A stretch of DNA of 64,000 nucleotides from Citrobacter sp. 18056 (GCA_902706235.1 CACSJR010000007.1:124001-188000), one strand, 5' to 3'. Shown: positions 33,270-42,358, numbered from the stretch's first letter. Notes: generated from the letters alone by a model not told the origin. Made by a program: numbers and translations.

Positions 33270-33998
33270 ATGAGTATAAAACTAGAAGGCATTAACTGCT
33301 TTTACGGCGCACATCAGGCGCTGTTCGACATAACCCTGGATTGCCCGCAGGGTGAAACGCTGGTGCTGCTTGGCCCTAGCGGCGCGGGAAAAAGTTCGCT
33401 GTTGCGCGTGCTTAACCTGCTGGAGATGCCGCGTTCCGGCCAACTCTCCATTGCGGGAAATCAATTCAATTTCAGCAAAGCCCCTTCCGATAAAGCGATA
33501 CGCGATCTGCGTCAAAACGTCGGAATGGTCTTCCAGCAGTACAATCTGTGGCCGCACTTAACCGTGCAGCAAAACCTGATTGAAGCCCCCTGCCGCGTGC
33601 TCGGTTTATCGAAAGAGCAGGCGCTGGCGCGTGCCGAAAAGTTACTGGAACGTCTACGTCTGAAACCCTACAGCGACCGCTATCCTTTACACCTTTCCGG
33701 TGGTCAGCAGCAGCGCGTGGCCATTGCCCGTGCGCTGATGATGGAACCGCAGGTTCTGCTGTTTGATGAGCCAACCGCCGCACTGGACCCGGAAATCACT
33801 GCCCAGATTGTGAGCATCATTCGTGAGCTGGCTCAGACCCAAATTACGCAAGTGATCGTCACCCATGAAGTCGAAGTGGCGCGTAAAACCGCCAGTCGTG
33901 TGGTGTATATGGAAAACGGCCACATCGTCGAGCTTGGGGATGCGAGCTGCTTTGCCAAGCCGCAGACCGAAGCGTTTAAAAACTATCTTTCACACTGA
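33270..33998 (+). CDS. artP: ArtP, arginine ABC transporter ATPase
   Basis: ATPase of the high-affinity arginine importer ArtPQM-ArtI/ArtJ. 242 residues from the ATG at 33270 ([15 protein letters not shown]), the E. coli length; the frame runs far upstream without family support. Walker [10 protein letters not shown] (35-43), signature LSGGQQQR, Walker [15 protein letters not shown]. First gene of artPIQM; the next gene starts 20 bases on. Confidence 0.96.
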   Translation: MSIKLEGINCFYGAHQALFDITLDCPQGETLVLLGPSGAGKSSLLRVLNLLEMPRSGQLSIAGNQFNFSKAPSDKAIRDLRQNVGMVFQQYNLWPHLTVQQNLIEAPCRVLGLSKEQALARAEKLLERLRLKPYSDRYPLHLSGGQQQRVAIARALMMEPQVLLFDEPTAALDPEITAQIVSIIRELAQTQITQVIVTHEVEVARKTASRVVYMENGHIVELGDASCFAKPQTEAFKNYLSH

Positions 33999-34018
33999 TG
34001 TTTTCGGGAACAATGACA

Positions 34019-34750
34019 ATGAAAAAAATCGTGATTGCCGCGCTGCTCGCCAGCGTCAGCCTTTCCGCTGGTGCAGCCCAGACTATTCGTTTTGCGATGG
34101 AAGCGTCTTATCCTCCGTTTGAATCCATCGATGCCAACAACAAGATCGTCGGCTTCGACGTGGACCTGGCGAACGCGCTGTGCAAACAGATCGACGCCAC
34201 CTGTACGTTCACCAACCAGGCGTTCGACAGCCTGATCCCAAGCCTGAAATTCCGTCGTTTTGACGCGGTAATTTCCGGTATGGACATCACGCCAGAGCGT
34301 GAAAAGCAGGTCCTGTTCACTCAGCCGTACTACGAGAATTCTGCGTTGTTTGTGGGCCAGAAAGGCAAAGTGGCGGATATCGCCGCGCTGAAAGGTAAAA
34401 AAGTGGGCATGCAAAACGGCACCACGCACCAGAAATTCATCATGGATAAACATCCAGAAATCACCACCGTGCCGTACGACAGCTATCAGAATGCGAAGCT
34501 GGACCTGCAAAATGGCCGTATTGACGCGGTGTTCGGCGATACCGCCGTGGTGACCGAATGGCTAAAAGCCGATCCGAAACTGGCGGCCATTGGCGATAAA
34601 GTGACAGACAAAGAATACTTTGGTACTGGCCTCGGCATCGCCGTGCGTCAGGGCAACAGCGATTTGCAGCAGAAGCTGAACGATGCGCTGACCAAAGTGA
34701 AGCAGGATGGGACGTACAAAACCATCTACAGCAAATGGTTCCAGAAGTAA
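34019..34750 (+). CDS. artI: ArtI, arginine/basic amino acid periplasmic binding protein
   Basis: Solute-binding protein of the Art importer. 243 residues with a signal peptide (MKKIVIAALLASVSLSAGA), then an SBP_bac_3 domain (TIRFAMEASYPPFESID...). The ATG at 34019 matches the family length; an in-frame start at 33998 lies before it. It is a paralogue of ArtJ, encoded 2.3 kb downstream, sharing segments such as NGTTHQK and FGDTAVV. Confidence 0.95.
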   Translation: MKKIVIAALLASVSLSAGAAQTIRFAMEASYPPFESIDANNKIVGFDVDLANALCKQIDATCTFTNQAFDSLIPSLKFRRFDAVISGMDITPEREKQVLFTQPYYENSALFVGQKGKVADIAALKGKKVGMQNGTTHQKFIMDKHPEITTVPYDSYQNAKLDLQNGRIDAVFGDTAVVTEWLKADPKLAAIGDKVTDKEYFGTGLGIAVRQGNSDLQQKLNDALTKVKQDGTYKTIYSKWFQK

Positions 34751-34756
34751 TTCTTG

Positions 34757-35473
34757 ATGAACGAAATGTTTCCATTAGCAAGTGCCGCCGGGATGACCGT
34801 CGGCCTTGCCGTTTGTGCTCTGGCGATTGGCCTGGTGCTGGCGATGATCTTTGCGGTTTGGGAGTCAGCGAAATGGCGTCCCGTCGCGTGGGTTGGCACC
34901 GGACTGGTCACCCTTCTGCGTGGATTACCGGAAATTCTGGTGGTCCTGTTCATCTATTTCGGCTCTTCACAGCTGCTGCTGATGCTGTCCGACGGCTTTA
35001 CGCTGAACCTCGGTTTTGCGCAGATCCCGGTGCAGGTGCAGATTGAAAACTTCGACGTCAGTCCGTTCCTCTGCGGCGTGATTGCGCTGTCCCTGCTCTA
35101 TTCCGCTTACGCGTCGCAGACCCTGCGCGGTGCGCTGAAAGCGGTGCCGGTGGGTCAGTGGGAATCCGGCCAGGCGCTTGGGCTGTCTAAAGCCGCCATT
35201 TTCTTCCGCCTGGTGATGCCGCAAATGTGGCGTCATGCGCTGCCGGGGCTGGGTAACCAGTGGCTGGTGCTGCTGAAAGATACCGCGCTGGTGTCGCTTA
35301 TCAGCGTGAACGATTTGATGCTGCAAACCAAAAGCATCGCCACCCGGACCCAGGAACCGTTTACCTGGTACATCGTGGCGGCGGCGATTTACCTCGTCAT
35401 CACCCTGCTCAGTCAGTACATCCTCAAACGCATTGACCTGCGCGCGACTCGCTTTGAACGGAGGCCAGGCTGA
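34757..35473 (+). CDS. artQ: ArtQ, arginine ABC transporter permease
   Basis: Inner-membrane permease of the Art system, HisMQ family. 238 residues from the ATG at 34757 ([15 protein letters not shown]), the E. coli length; a TTG one codon upstream is in frame. EAA-type loop [20 protein letters not shown] docks ArtP. Six bases separate it from artI and its stop overlaps the artM ATG. Confidence 0.95.
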   Translation: MNEMFPLASAAGMTVGLAVCALAIGLVLAMIFAVWESAKWRPVAWVGTGLVTLLRGLPEILVVLFIYFGSSQLLLMLSDGFTLNLGFAQIPVQVQIENFDVSPFLCGVIALSLLYSAYASQTLRGALKAVPVGQWESGQALGLSKAAIFFRLVMPQMWRHALPGLGNQWLVLLKDTALVSLISVNDLMLQTKSIATRTQEPFTWYIVAAAIYLVITLLSQYILKRIDLRATRFERRPG

Positions 35474-36141
35474 TGCTTGAGTATTTACCCGAACTGCTGA
35501 AAGGGCTGCATACCAGCCTGACGCTGACCGTAGCCTCAATTGTGCTGGCGCTGATCCTGTCGTTGATTTTCACCATCATTCTGACGCTGAAAACGCCGGT
35601 GCTGGTGTGGATTGTCCGCGCCTACATCACGCTGTTTACCGGCACGCCGCTGCTGGTGCAAATCTTCCTGATTTACTATGGCCCGGGCCAGTTCCCGCAG
35701 TTGCAGAACTATCCTGCGCTGTGGCATTTGTTCTCCGAACCCTGGCTGTGCGCCATGATCGCCCTGTCGCTTAACAGCGCCGCGTATACCACGCAGCTGT
35801 TCTTTGGTGCGATCCGCGCCATTCCGGAAGGCCAGTGGCAATCCTGTGGCGCGCTGGGGATGAGCAAGAAAGACACGCTGGCCATTTTGCTGCCATATGC
35901 CTTTAAGCGCGCCCTCTCCTCTTACTCCAACGAAGTGGTGCTGGTGTTCAAGAGTACCTCTCTGGCCTACACCATCACGCTGATGGAAGTGATGGGCCAC
36001 GGGCAGTTGCTGTACGGACGCACCTACGACGTGATGGTATTTGGTGCCGCAGGTCTGGTCTATCTGGTGGTCAACGGATTACTGACGTTGATCATGCGTC
36101 TCGTTGAGCGCAAAGCGCTGGCGTTTGAACGCCGCAATTAA
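35473..36141 (+). CDS. artM: ArtM, arginine ABC transporter permease
   Basis: Second permease of the Art importer, 222 residues. EAA loop AIRAIPEGQWQSCGALGMSKKDT. The ATG shares its first base with the artQ stop, indicating coupled translation. Last gene of artPIQM before a strong terminator. Confidence 0.95.
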   Translation: MLEYLPELLKGLHTSLTLTVASIVLALILSLIFTIILTLKTPVLVWIVRAYITLFTGTPLLVQIFLIYYGPGQFPQLQNYPALWHLFSEPWLCAMIALSLNSAAYTTQLFFGAIRAIPEGQWQSCGALGMSKKDTLAILLPYAFKRALSSYSNEVVLVFKSTSLAYTITLMEVMGHGQLLYGRTYDVMVFGAAGLVYLVVNGLLTLIMRLVERKALAFERRN

Positions 36142-36162
36142 ACTGCATAAAATATCGACAAC

Positions 36163-36199
36163 AAAGCGGACCCTCACCAGAGCGTCCGCTTTTTTTTAT
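36163..36199 (+). terminator. intrinsic terminator after artM
   Basis: Stem AAAGCGGAC / GTCCGCTTT (36163-36171 and 36184-36192), loop of 12 bases, running into a T8 tract. Confidence 0.9.
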
Positions 36200-36205
36200 T
36201 TCACA

Positions 36206-36244
36206 ACGAAATAGTTAATCATTTTTATTGCATACAAATTCACA
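36206..36244. promoter_or_regulatory. tandem ARG boxes (ArgR operator) upstream of artJ
   Basis: Two 18-base boxes separated by exactly three bases, the classic ArgR layout. The downstream box (36227-36244) holds TGCAT-N4-ATTCA, one mismatch from consensus. The upstream one (36206-36223) is weaker. artJ is ArgR-repressed in E. coli. Confidence 0.65.
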
Positions 36245-36314
36245 AAATGGCAAGGTAAGTCCTATGCCACAGAGACGGCACAACATCATAAGATTGACCG
36301 ACGGGAGCTTTACC

Positions 36315-37046
36315 ATGAAGAAACTTATTCTGGCAGCGCTGCTTGCCACCTTCGCCACAGGCGCGGCTGCGGCAGAGAAAATCAGCTTTGGCGTATCCGC
36401 CACCTATCCACCGTTTGAATCCCTTGATGCCAATAACCAGATTGCCGGTTTTGATATCGATCTGGCCAAAGCCTTATGCAAACAAATGCAGGCGGAATGC
36501 ACCTTCACCAACCACGCGTTTGACAGCCTGATCCCGTCGCTGAAATTCAAAAAATATGACGCGGTGATCTCCGGTATGGACATCACACCAGAGCGCAGCA
36601 AACAAGTGACGTTCACCGACCCGTACTACGCCAACTCGGCGCTGGTGATTGCGAAAAAGGGCGAGTTCACCTCTTTTGAGCAGCTGAAAGGCAAACGTAT
36701 CGGCATGGAAAACGGCACCACGCATCAGAAATACTTGCAGGATAAGCACCCGGAAGTGAAAACCGTGGCCTATGACAGCTACCAGAATGCGATCATCGAC
36801 CTGAAAAATGGCCGTATCGACGGTGTGTTTGGCGACACGGCAGTGGTCAATGAATGGCTGAAAACCAACCCGCAGCTGGGTGTCGCAACGCCAAAAGTGA
36901 CCGATCCGCAGTACTTCGGCACTGGCCTTGGGATTGCCGTGCGTCCGGATAACAAGGCGCTGCTGGAAAAACTGAACGGCGCGCTGAAAGCCATTAAAGC
37001 CGACGGGACGTACCAGAAAATCAGCACTCAGTGGTTCCCGCAATAA
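36315..37046 (+). CDS. artJ: ArtJ, arginine-specific periplasmic binding protein
   Basis: High-affinity arginine-binding protein of the Art system, made from its own promoter. 243 residues from the ATG at 36315 (MKKLILAALLATFATGAAA signal peptide). SBP_bac_3 fold, close paralogue of ArtI. The frame is open upstream through the ARG boxes, which argues against the earlier ATG at 36228. A strong terminator follows. Confidence 0.95.
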   Translation: MKKLILAALLATFATGAAAAEKISFGVSATYPPFESLDANNQIAGFDIDLAKALCKQMQAECTFTNHAFDSLIPSLKFKKYDAVISGMDITPERSKQVTFTDPYYANSALVIAKKGEFTSFEQLKGKRIGMENGTTHQKYLQDKHPEVKTVAYDSYQNAIIDLKNGRIDGVFGDTAVVNEWLKTNPQLGVATPKVTDPQYFGTGLGIAVRPDNKALLEKLNGALKAIKADGTYQKISTQWFPQ

Positions 37047-37066
37047 GCCATTGATGCATTGAAATT

Positions 37067-37098
37067 AAAAAGCCGGGCAATCAATCGCCCGGCTTTTT
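37067..37098. terminator. bidirectional terminator between artJ and the sensor kinase gene
   Basis: Perfect twelve-base-pair stem AAAAAGCCGGGC / GCCCGGCTTTTT (37067-37078 and 37087-37098) with an eight-base loop; serves the two convergent genes. Confidence 0.92.
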
Positions 37099-37110
37099 AC
37101 TGCCCATCGT

Positions 37111-38583
37111 TTAGAGCGGCACGTAAAAGCGGAAACACGCTCCCGGTGTCACATCCATCAAACGAATGCCGCCGCCGTGCAATTCCAGCATCCGGCGCAC
37201 AATAAGCAGTCCCAGTCCGCCGCGATCTTCACGCGCGCTTCGAGCGTTGAGCGCCGAAGGACGCTGGAATAGCTGTTCGCGCAACGCCTGCTCAATGCCC
37301 GGCCCGCTGTCCGCGACTTCCACCTGCAGCTGGGCGTTTTCCTGCCATATGCGAAGCTGAATAGTGCCGCCGACCGGGGTGTGGCGCACCGCGTTGTCCA
37401 GCAAATTGGTCACCACGCGCTCAATCATCGACACGTCGGCATTCACCAGCGGTAGTGAACGCGGCATTTCCACCTGCAGTTTTAACTGTCGCGTTTCGAT
37501 GGCCAGGTCGAATTTTTGCGCCACGTCCTGAATCAGTTCGCCGATGGCAAATCGTTCCAGTTGCGGCTTGATGCCGCCGTGCTCAAGTTTCGCTAACTCA
37601 AACAGCTGTTGCGACAGATGCCGCACTTTGTGCCCCTGACGAAGCGCAATCGCCAGATACTGACGGTTATCCTCTGGCGACAGCGTGTCGGCTTTCATCG
37701 ACAATGTTTCCAGATAACCCAGCAGTGAGGTCAGCGGCGTACGCAAATCATGGGAGATGTTGGCGATAAATTCGCGGCGCTGGCGATCGCTGTCAGAAAG
37801 TTGATCCCACTGGCTGGCAATTTTGCGCGCCAACTCGATAAAGGTGTTGTGCAGAATAGCCACTTCGTTGGCCGGTTCAGTTTCCGGCGTTTGCTGCGCC
37901 AGCTGTTTGATGGCGCTAATGCTGTCCTGATCCAGACCACGCACGTCCGCCGTCAGCTGTTTCACCGGACGCGTCACCCAGTACCAGACCATCACGCCCG
38001 CCAGCAAACCAAACAGCGCCACCAAAAGCAGCGACCACAGTACCGTGCTCCACAGCGCTTTCTGCCAGGCGCTGTCGGAAAGCGCGTTGAGATCTTCGCC
38101 CTGCAAAATAATGTACAGATAGCAGTGCAGTTCGCCGTTGAATCTTACCGGCGCAACGCTGAACACTTTTTCTTTATCCAGACTGCGCGGATCGTCACCA
38201 AAAATAGGCCACGCTGCGCCGCCGAGGAAAGTCTGCAATGGCGCGATGTCGATTTTCTGCCGCTTCACATGGCCCGCTGGCGCGGCGTCGGCCAGCAATT
38301 CCCCTTCGGGTGAGACCAGATACAGCTCCACGCTCGGGTTAAGCGTCATCAGCCGGGTAAATAACATTTGCAGCGTCTGGCGGTTCACGTCGCCCTGTTT
38401 ATCCAGCAGCGGCTCGCTGTTAACGATCTGCTGTGCCAGCCCGGCGGACAAACGTTGCACCATCGCGCTACCGTACTGGCTGGTGCTGTAAAGCTGCACG
38501 CTGCATGCCGCCACCGCGCAGAGCAGCAAGATTGCGGTAAAGACCAGCGTCAACCGCTGGCTGAGGCTGAGGCGGCGGATCAT
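37111..38583 (-). CDS. sensor histidine kinase of an accessory two-component system
   Basis: 490-residue membrane kinase. Transmembrane helices at about 12-31 and 178-202 flank a 145-residue periplasmic sensor domain that I do not recognise. Then HAMP, a HisKA dimerisation domain with phospho-acceptor His278 (FIANISHDLRTPLTSL), and an ATPase domain with N-box NLLDNAVRHT, DSGPGIE and GGLGLLIVRRM. The start overlaps the end of the regulator gene by four bases, so the two are translationally coupled. Not present here in E. coli K-12. The divergent redox genes at 39442-41184 are the likely targets. The layout recalls HprSR beside msrPQ. Confidence 0.9.
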   Translation of the reverse strand: MIRRLSLSQRLTLVFTAILLLCAVAACSVQLYSTSQYGSAMVQRLSAGLAQQIVNSEPLLDKQGDVNRQTLQMLFTRLMTLNPSVELYLVSPEGELLADAAPAGHVKRQKIDIAPLQTFLGGAAWPIFGDDPRSLDKEKVFSVAPVRFNGELHCYLYIILQGEDLNALSDSAWQKALWSTVLWSLLLVALFGLLAGVMVWYWVTRPVKQLTADVRGLDQDSISAIKQLAQQTPETEPANEVAILHNTFIELARKIASQWDQLSDSDRQRREFIANISHDLRTPLTSLLGYLETLSMKADTLSPEDNRQYLAIALRQGHKVRHLSQQLFELAKLEHGGIKPQLERFAIGELIQDVAQKFDLAIETRQLKLQVEMPRSLPLVNADVSMIERVVTNLLDNAVRHTPVGGTIQLRIWQENAQLQVEVADSGPGIEQALREQLFQRPSALNARSAREDRGGLGLLIVRRMLELHGGGIRLMDVTPGACFRFYVPL

Positions 38584-39302
38584 ATCGCGTGCTCCGTTTT
38601 CTCACTGGCGAACTTATAACCTTTCCCCCACACCGTCAGGATAATTTCCGGCTCGGCGGGGTCGCGCTCGATTTTGATGCGCAGGCGGTTGATATGGGTG
38701 TTGACGGTGTGCTCGTAGCCTTCATGCTGATAACCCCAGACGCGGTCCAGCAGTGACAGACGCGAAAACACTTCGCCGGGATGGCGGGCAAACCAGTACA
38801 GCAGATCGAACTCGCGCGGCGTCAGCTCGATAATGTCCCCGCGCAGGCGCACTTCGCGGCTCAACGGATCAATGTTCAGCCCGTGACAGGCGATGTGCCC
38901 GCCTTCCATGCGAATGTTCTGCCCCATCGCCTCCTGGCGACGAAACAGCGCTTTCACGCGCGCAATCAGCTCAAGCACCGAAAACGGTTTGGGCAGATAG
39001 TCATCGGCCCCCATTTCGAGGCCCAGCACGCGGTGCGTCTCACTGGTTCGCGCGCTGATGATGATCACCGGCAGGTAGCGCGTCATCTGACGAATGCGGC
39101 GGCAAATCTCCAGGCCGTCGACGCCGGGCAACATTAAATCGAGGATAACGGCATCCCAGACCTGTTTTTCCAGCTGAACCAGCGCCTGATGGCCATCCGC
39201 TTCGTGGACAATCTGGTAACCCTCATCCTGCAGGTTTAGCCGCAGCAAGGTCGCGATATCCTGATCGTCTTCCACCAGCAGTATTTTCTTTGGGTTATTC
39301 AT
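38580..39302 (-). CDS. OmpR-family response regulator
   Basis: 240 residues. Receiver domain with acidic pocket (VEDD), phospho-acceptor Asp55 (ILDLMLPG), switch Thr/Ser (ISART) and Lys in YLPKPF. C-terminal winged helix of the Trans_reg_C type (LTPREFDLLYWFARHPGEVFSR...VNTHINRLRIKIE...VWGKGYKF). First gene of the regulator-kinase pair and divergent from the cytochrome b gene across 139 bases. Confidence 0.92.
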   Translation of the reverse strand: MNNPKKILLVEDDQDIATLLRLNLQDEGYQIVHEADGHQALVQLEKQVWDAVILDLMLPGVDGLEICRRIRQMTRYLPVIIISARTSETHRVLGLEMGADDYLPKPFSVLELIARVKALFRRQEAMGQNIRMEGGHIACHGLNIDPLSREVRLRGDIIELTPREFDLLYWFARHPGEVFSRLSLLDRVWGYQHEGYEHTVNTHINRLRIKIERDPAEPEIILTVWGKGYKFASEKTEHAI

Positions 39303-39441
39303 CGCGTTTCACCAACAGTCTTTTCTCCAAGCTTAACGCAGGCGGGCGCCGCAAGTTATCACATTTTATTTAAACTTCCGTGAGGATGTGGTGATAAGAA
39401 ATCCCGCATGCTGGTGACATGTCATTCACGGAGAGCCGACC
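39303..39441. promoter_or_regulatory. divergent promoter region with an inverted repeat
   Basis: 139 bases between the response regulator and cytochrome b genes. TTATCACAT (39356-39364) and ATGTGGTGATAA (39386-39397) form an inverted repeat with one extra base. This is a candidate binding site for the adjacent OmpR-type regulator. Confidence 0.4.
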
Positions 39442-40041
39442 ATGTCCCGGATGCGTTCCAAAACGATTCACCCGCTCTGGCTGCGCTGCTGCCATTGGGT
39501 TAACGCCATCGCCATCGCGGGCATGATGTTCAGCGGCTGGCGCATTTATAACGCCTCTCCGCTGTTCGGTTTCTCCTTCCCGGCGGAAATCACGCTCGGC
39601 GGCTGGCTCGGCGGCGCATTGCAGTGGCATTTCGCCATGATGTGGGTGCTGGTGATTAACGCCACCGTCTATTTGTCGCTCGGCATTATCAGCGGCCATT
39701 TCAAACGTAAATTCTTCCCGCTGTCGCTGCGTGAATTATTCAATGACCTGCAACAGGCGCTGCGCGGCAAACTTCAGCATGCCGACCTCAGCCATTACAA
39801 CATGGTGCAAAAGCTGGCCTACGGCGGCGTAATTCTGCTGGGCATCGGGCTGGTGTTGTCCGGCCTGGTGCTGTGGAAATCGGTTCAGTTTTCCCTGCTG
39901 CGGGAGCTGCTTGGCGGCTACGAAGCCGCGCGTTATATCCACTTTTTCTGTATGAGCGCCATGGCGTTGTTCGTGGTTATCCATTTGCTGATGGTGCTGC
40001 TGGTGCCACGTACGCTGCTCGCCATGCTACGGGGCCGTTAA
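39442..40041 (+). CDS. membrane cytochrome b (b561 / Ni-hydrogenase cyt b type)
   Basis: 199-residue integral membrane protein with about four to five helices. Histidines at 18, 63, 167 and 181 lie in or next to helices (LRCCHWVN, QWHFAMMW, YIHFFCMS, VVIHLLM) and fit two b-heme sites. This is the cytochrome b561 / Ni_hydr_CYTB superfamily, not the ferric-reductase-like fold of MsrQ. Nine bases before the molybdoenzyme gene. Probable role: electron transfer from quinol to that enzyme (inference). Confidence 0.85.
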   Translation: MSRMRSKTIHPLWLRCCHWVNAIAIAGMMFSGWRIYNASPLFGFSFPAEITLGGWLGGALQWHFAMMWVLVINATVYLSLGIISGHFKRKFFPLSLRELFNDLQQALRGKLQHADLSHYNMVQKLAYGGVILLGIGLVLSGLVLWKSVQFSLLRELLGGYEAARYIHFFCMSAMALFVVIHLLMVLLVPRTLLAMLRGR

Positions 40042-40050
40042 GGAGAACAG

Positions 40051-40821
40051 ATGAAAAAGCCCGGTTTTCTTTCCGACAGTGACGCCCGCGACCTGGTGAA
40101 GGACGCAGAAAAGTTACTCAGCCCGGACCGCCGACGCGTGCTGCGCCAGGGGCTGACCCTCGGCGGCATCATGATGCTGACCGGTTGCGACATCAGCGAT
40201 AACGAAAGCGTCGAGACTGCGCTGTCCCGCATGTCCCGCTTTAACGACCGGGTGCAGGGTTTTCTGTTCAGCCACCGCAATCTGGCACCTGAATATAAAG
40301 CGTCCGAGATAACCCGTCCGTTCCCGTTTAACGCCTTTTATGGCTGGGATGACATTCCACAGATTGATGGTCGTGATTTCCAGCTGGAAATAAGGGGCCT
40401 GGTGCGCGACACCAAACGCTGGACGCTGCCGGAGCTGTATCACATGCAGCAGGTCAGCCAAATCACCCGCCATATTTGCGTTGAAGGCTGGAGCGCCATC
40501 GGCAAATGGGGCGGCGTGCCGTTCGCTCATTTCTTACAGCTGATTGGTGCGGATATGCGCGCGAAATATATCAGCTTCCGCTGTGCGGATGATTATTACA
40601 CCAGCATTGATATGGCCACTGCATTACATCCGCAAACCCTGCTGGCCCTGACCTGGGATAACAAAATTCTCCCTCCGGAATACGGCTATCCGATGAAAAT
40701 CCGTATTCCGACCAAGCTCGGCTACAAAAACCCAAAACACGTTTTATCCATCGAAGTCACCAATCGTTTCCCGGGCGGTTACTGGGAAGACCAGGGTTAC
40801 AACTGGTTTGGTGGCAGTTAA
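40051..40821 (+). CDS. sulfite-oxidase-family molybdopterin oxidoreductase, putative Tat lipoprotein
   Basis: 256 residues of the YedY/MsrP-like oxidoreductase molybdopterin-binding fold (PF00174). The Mo-binding Cys is probably Cys143 in RHICVEGWSAIGKWGG, matching the MsrP motif RMRCVEAWS. The N-terminus has a twin-arginine pattern (RRRVLRQGLTLGG, 27-39) running into a lipobox LTGC (Cys46). This predicts Tat export followed by lipid anchoring with Asp at +2, the inner-membrane retention signal. The ATG follows AAGGAGA and is coupled to the cytochrome b gene. It is much shorter than MsrP (334 residues). Substrate unknown; sulfoxides are a reasonable guess. Confidence 0.87.
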   Translation: MKKPGFLSDSDARDLVKDAEKLLSPDRRRVLRQGLTLGGIMMLTGCDISDNESVETALSRMSRFNDRVQGFLFSHRNLAPEYKASEITRPFPFNAFYGWDDIPQIDGRDFQLEIRGLVRDTKRWTLPELYHMQQVSQITRHICVEGWSAIGKWGGVPFAHFLQLIGADMRAKYISFRCADDYYTSIDMATALHPQTLLALTWDNKILPPEYGYPMKIRIPTKLGYKNPKHVLSIEVTNRFPGGYWEDQGYNWFGGS

Positions 40822-40860
40822 ACCCAGAAGCACTTCACAACGTAAAAATGAGGAATTCCC

Positions 40861-41184
40861 ATGAAAAAATTAATGCTTGCAGCTGCTGCCTTCTCTGCCC
40901 TGGTGATGTTTAACGTTCAGGCCGCCGACAGCATGAGCAAAGACAGTATAGCGAAAGACAATATGTCGATGTCCCACGACGGTATGGCCAAAGACGGGAT
41001 GTCAAAACCCCACGATAAAATGTGCAAAGACGGCATGTGCAAGGATGGGATGAAGAAAGACGGGATGAAGAAGGACGCCATGAAAAAAGACAGCATGGGC
41101 AAAATGGACAACATGTCGAAAGACGGCATGAAAAAGGATGAGATGAAGAAAGATGAGATGAAAAAAGAGAGTATGTCTAAATAA
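40861..41184 (+). CDS. methionine-rich MxKDx-repeat periplasmic protein
   Basis: 107 residues: signal peptide (to about VQA, residue 21-22), then a low-complexity chain built from pentapeptides of the type M-K-K-D-G. The mature part has 17 Met in about 85 residues, with many Lys and Asp, two Cys (MCKDGMCKDG) and two His. This matches the pentapeptide MXKDX repeat family (TIGR02953), of unknown function. GAGGAA precedes the ATG, 39 bases after the molybdoenzyme gene. Met, Cys and His could bind Cu(I) or act as an oxidant sink; both are inference. Confidence 0.85.
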   Translation: MKKLMLAAAAFSALVMFNVQAADSMSKDSIAKDNMSMSHDGMAKDGMSKPHDKMCKDGMCKDGMKKDGMKKDAMKKDSMGKMDNMSKDGMKKDEMKKDEMKKESMSK

Positions 41185-41194
41185 GCTGGCTGGC

Positions 41195-41229
41195 AGGCCG
41201 GGCGTGGCGTAGTCGCCGCCCGGCCTCAT
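41195..41229. terminator. bidirectional terminator/REP-like hairpin before rlmC
   Basis: Perfect arms AGGCCGGGCG / CGCCCGGCCT (41195-41204 and 41217-41226) followed by CATTTT, between convergent genes. Confidence 0.75.
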
Positions 41230-41230
41230 T

Positions 41231-42358
41231 TTAACGGTGAATCAACAGCGTCAGTACTTCGTAATGCGCAGTGTGAGGGAACATATCAAACAGCTGCACG
41301 CGTGATACCCGGTACGCCGGCAGATAGCTGAAATCTTTCGCCATCGACTGCGCGTTGCAGCTGGAATAGATAATAAACGGCGGCGCCATGTCGCTGAGGT
41401 AGTCGCATAACGCTTTGCCAATCCCACGGCGCGGCGGATTCACCAGCACCAGCTCAGGCACGCTACCCTGATCGGTCGCAAACTGCGTGGAGTCGAGCGC
41501 CTGAAAATGCAGATTTTGTAGTCCCAGTTCCGCAGCCGACTGCTTTGCACAGGCAATGGCTTCCGCTGAGATTTCTATTCCGGTCAGCTGCATTTCTGGC
41601 GTGGCGCAGTGCAACCCAAAACCGCCCACGCCGCAAAAGAGATCCCACATATGCTGAACCGGTAAGGCTCGCACCCAATCGCGCGCGGTGGCATACAATT
41701 CACTCGCCACCGTCGGGTTAGTCTGGAAGAAACTTTGCGGACGGATCCACAGCGGCACGTTGTTGAAACGCTCGGCCAGCGCCTGCTGGTCAGTGAGGAA
41801 AATCTCCTGCTCGCCTTCCATGATTGCCATGTGCACCGGCTGGATATTCACTGAAATTACTTTCAGCTGCGGCAACTGAGCCTGTAATGACGGCAACGCC
41901 GCGCGCAGTTGTTCCAGTTTGGCATCAGAGCGCAGAACAAAGCGCAGCATCATTCCGCCATCGAGCTGGCTTTCGGTCAGCAGCAGATATTTCAGCTCCC
42001 CACGCTTACGCGCGACGTTATACGGCGTCAGGCCCGCGCGGGCGATAAACGGTTTCAGGGCGGTAAATACCGGGGCAAACGAGGCGGGATATAGCGGGCA
42101 GTCGCATAAATCTTCCGGCGTGCCGTCGCGATGCAGCATCCCGAGCAGCGGTTTTTCGACGCTGCCGCTGACGACCATTTTGGCTTTGTTACGAAAACCC
42201 ATTTCCGGGCCGCTAACCGGTGCGCACCACTCTTCTACCGTCGAGAACGACAGCAGTTGCTGAAGATCCGCCATTTTGGCGGCAAGCTGTTGGGATACCG
42301 GCTGTTCGAGCCACTGACAGGAGCGACAGCGTCCGGCATCATAGAGTGCGCACTGCAT
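41231..42358 (-). CDS. rlmC: RlmC, 23S rRNA m5U747 methyltransferase
   Basis: SAM-dependent methyltransferase that modifies U747 of 23S rRNA (formerly RumB). 375 residues, the E. coli length. Iron-sulfur cysteines Cys3, Cys11 and Cys14 plus one in [12 protein letters not shown] motif [16 protein letters not shown]; catalytic Cys in YSSCNAQS. Confidence 0.96.
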   Translation of the reverse strand: MQCALYDAGRCRSCQWLEQPVSQQLAAKMADLQQLLSFSTVEEWCAPVSGPEMGFRNKAKMVVSGSVEKPLLGMLHRDGTPEDLCDCPLYPASFAPVFTALKPFIARAGLTPYNVARKRGELKYLLLTESQLDGGMMLRFVLRSDAKLEQLRAALPSLQAQLPQLKVISVNIQPVHMAIMEGEQEIFLTDQQALAERFNNVPLWIRPQSFFQTNPTVASELYATARDWVRALPVQHMWDLFCGVGGFGLHCATPEMQLTGIEISAEAIACAKQSAAELGLQNLHFQALDSTQFATDQGSVPELVLVNPPRRGIGKALCDYLSDMAPPFIIYSSCNAQSMAKDFSYLPAYRVSRVQLFDMFPHTAHYEVLTLLIHR

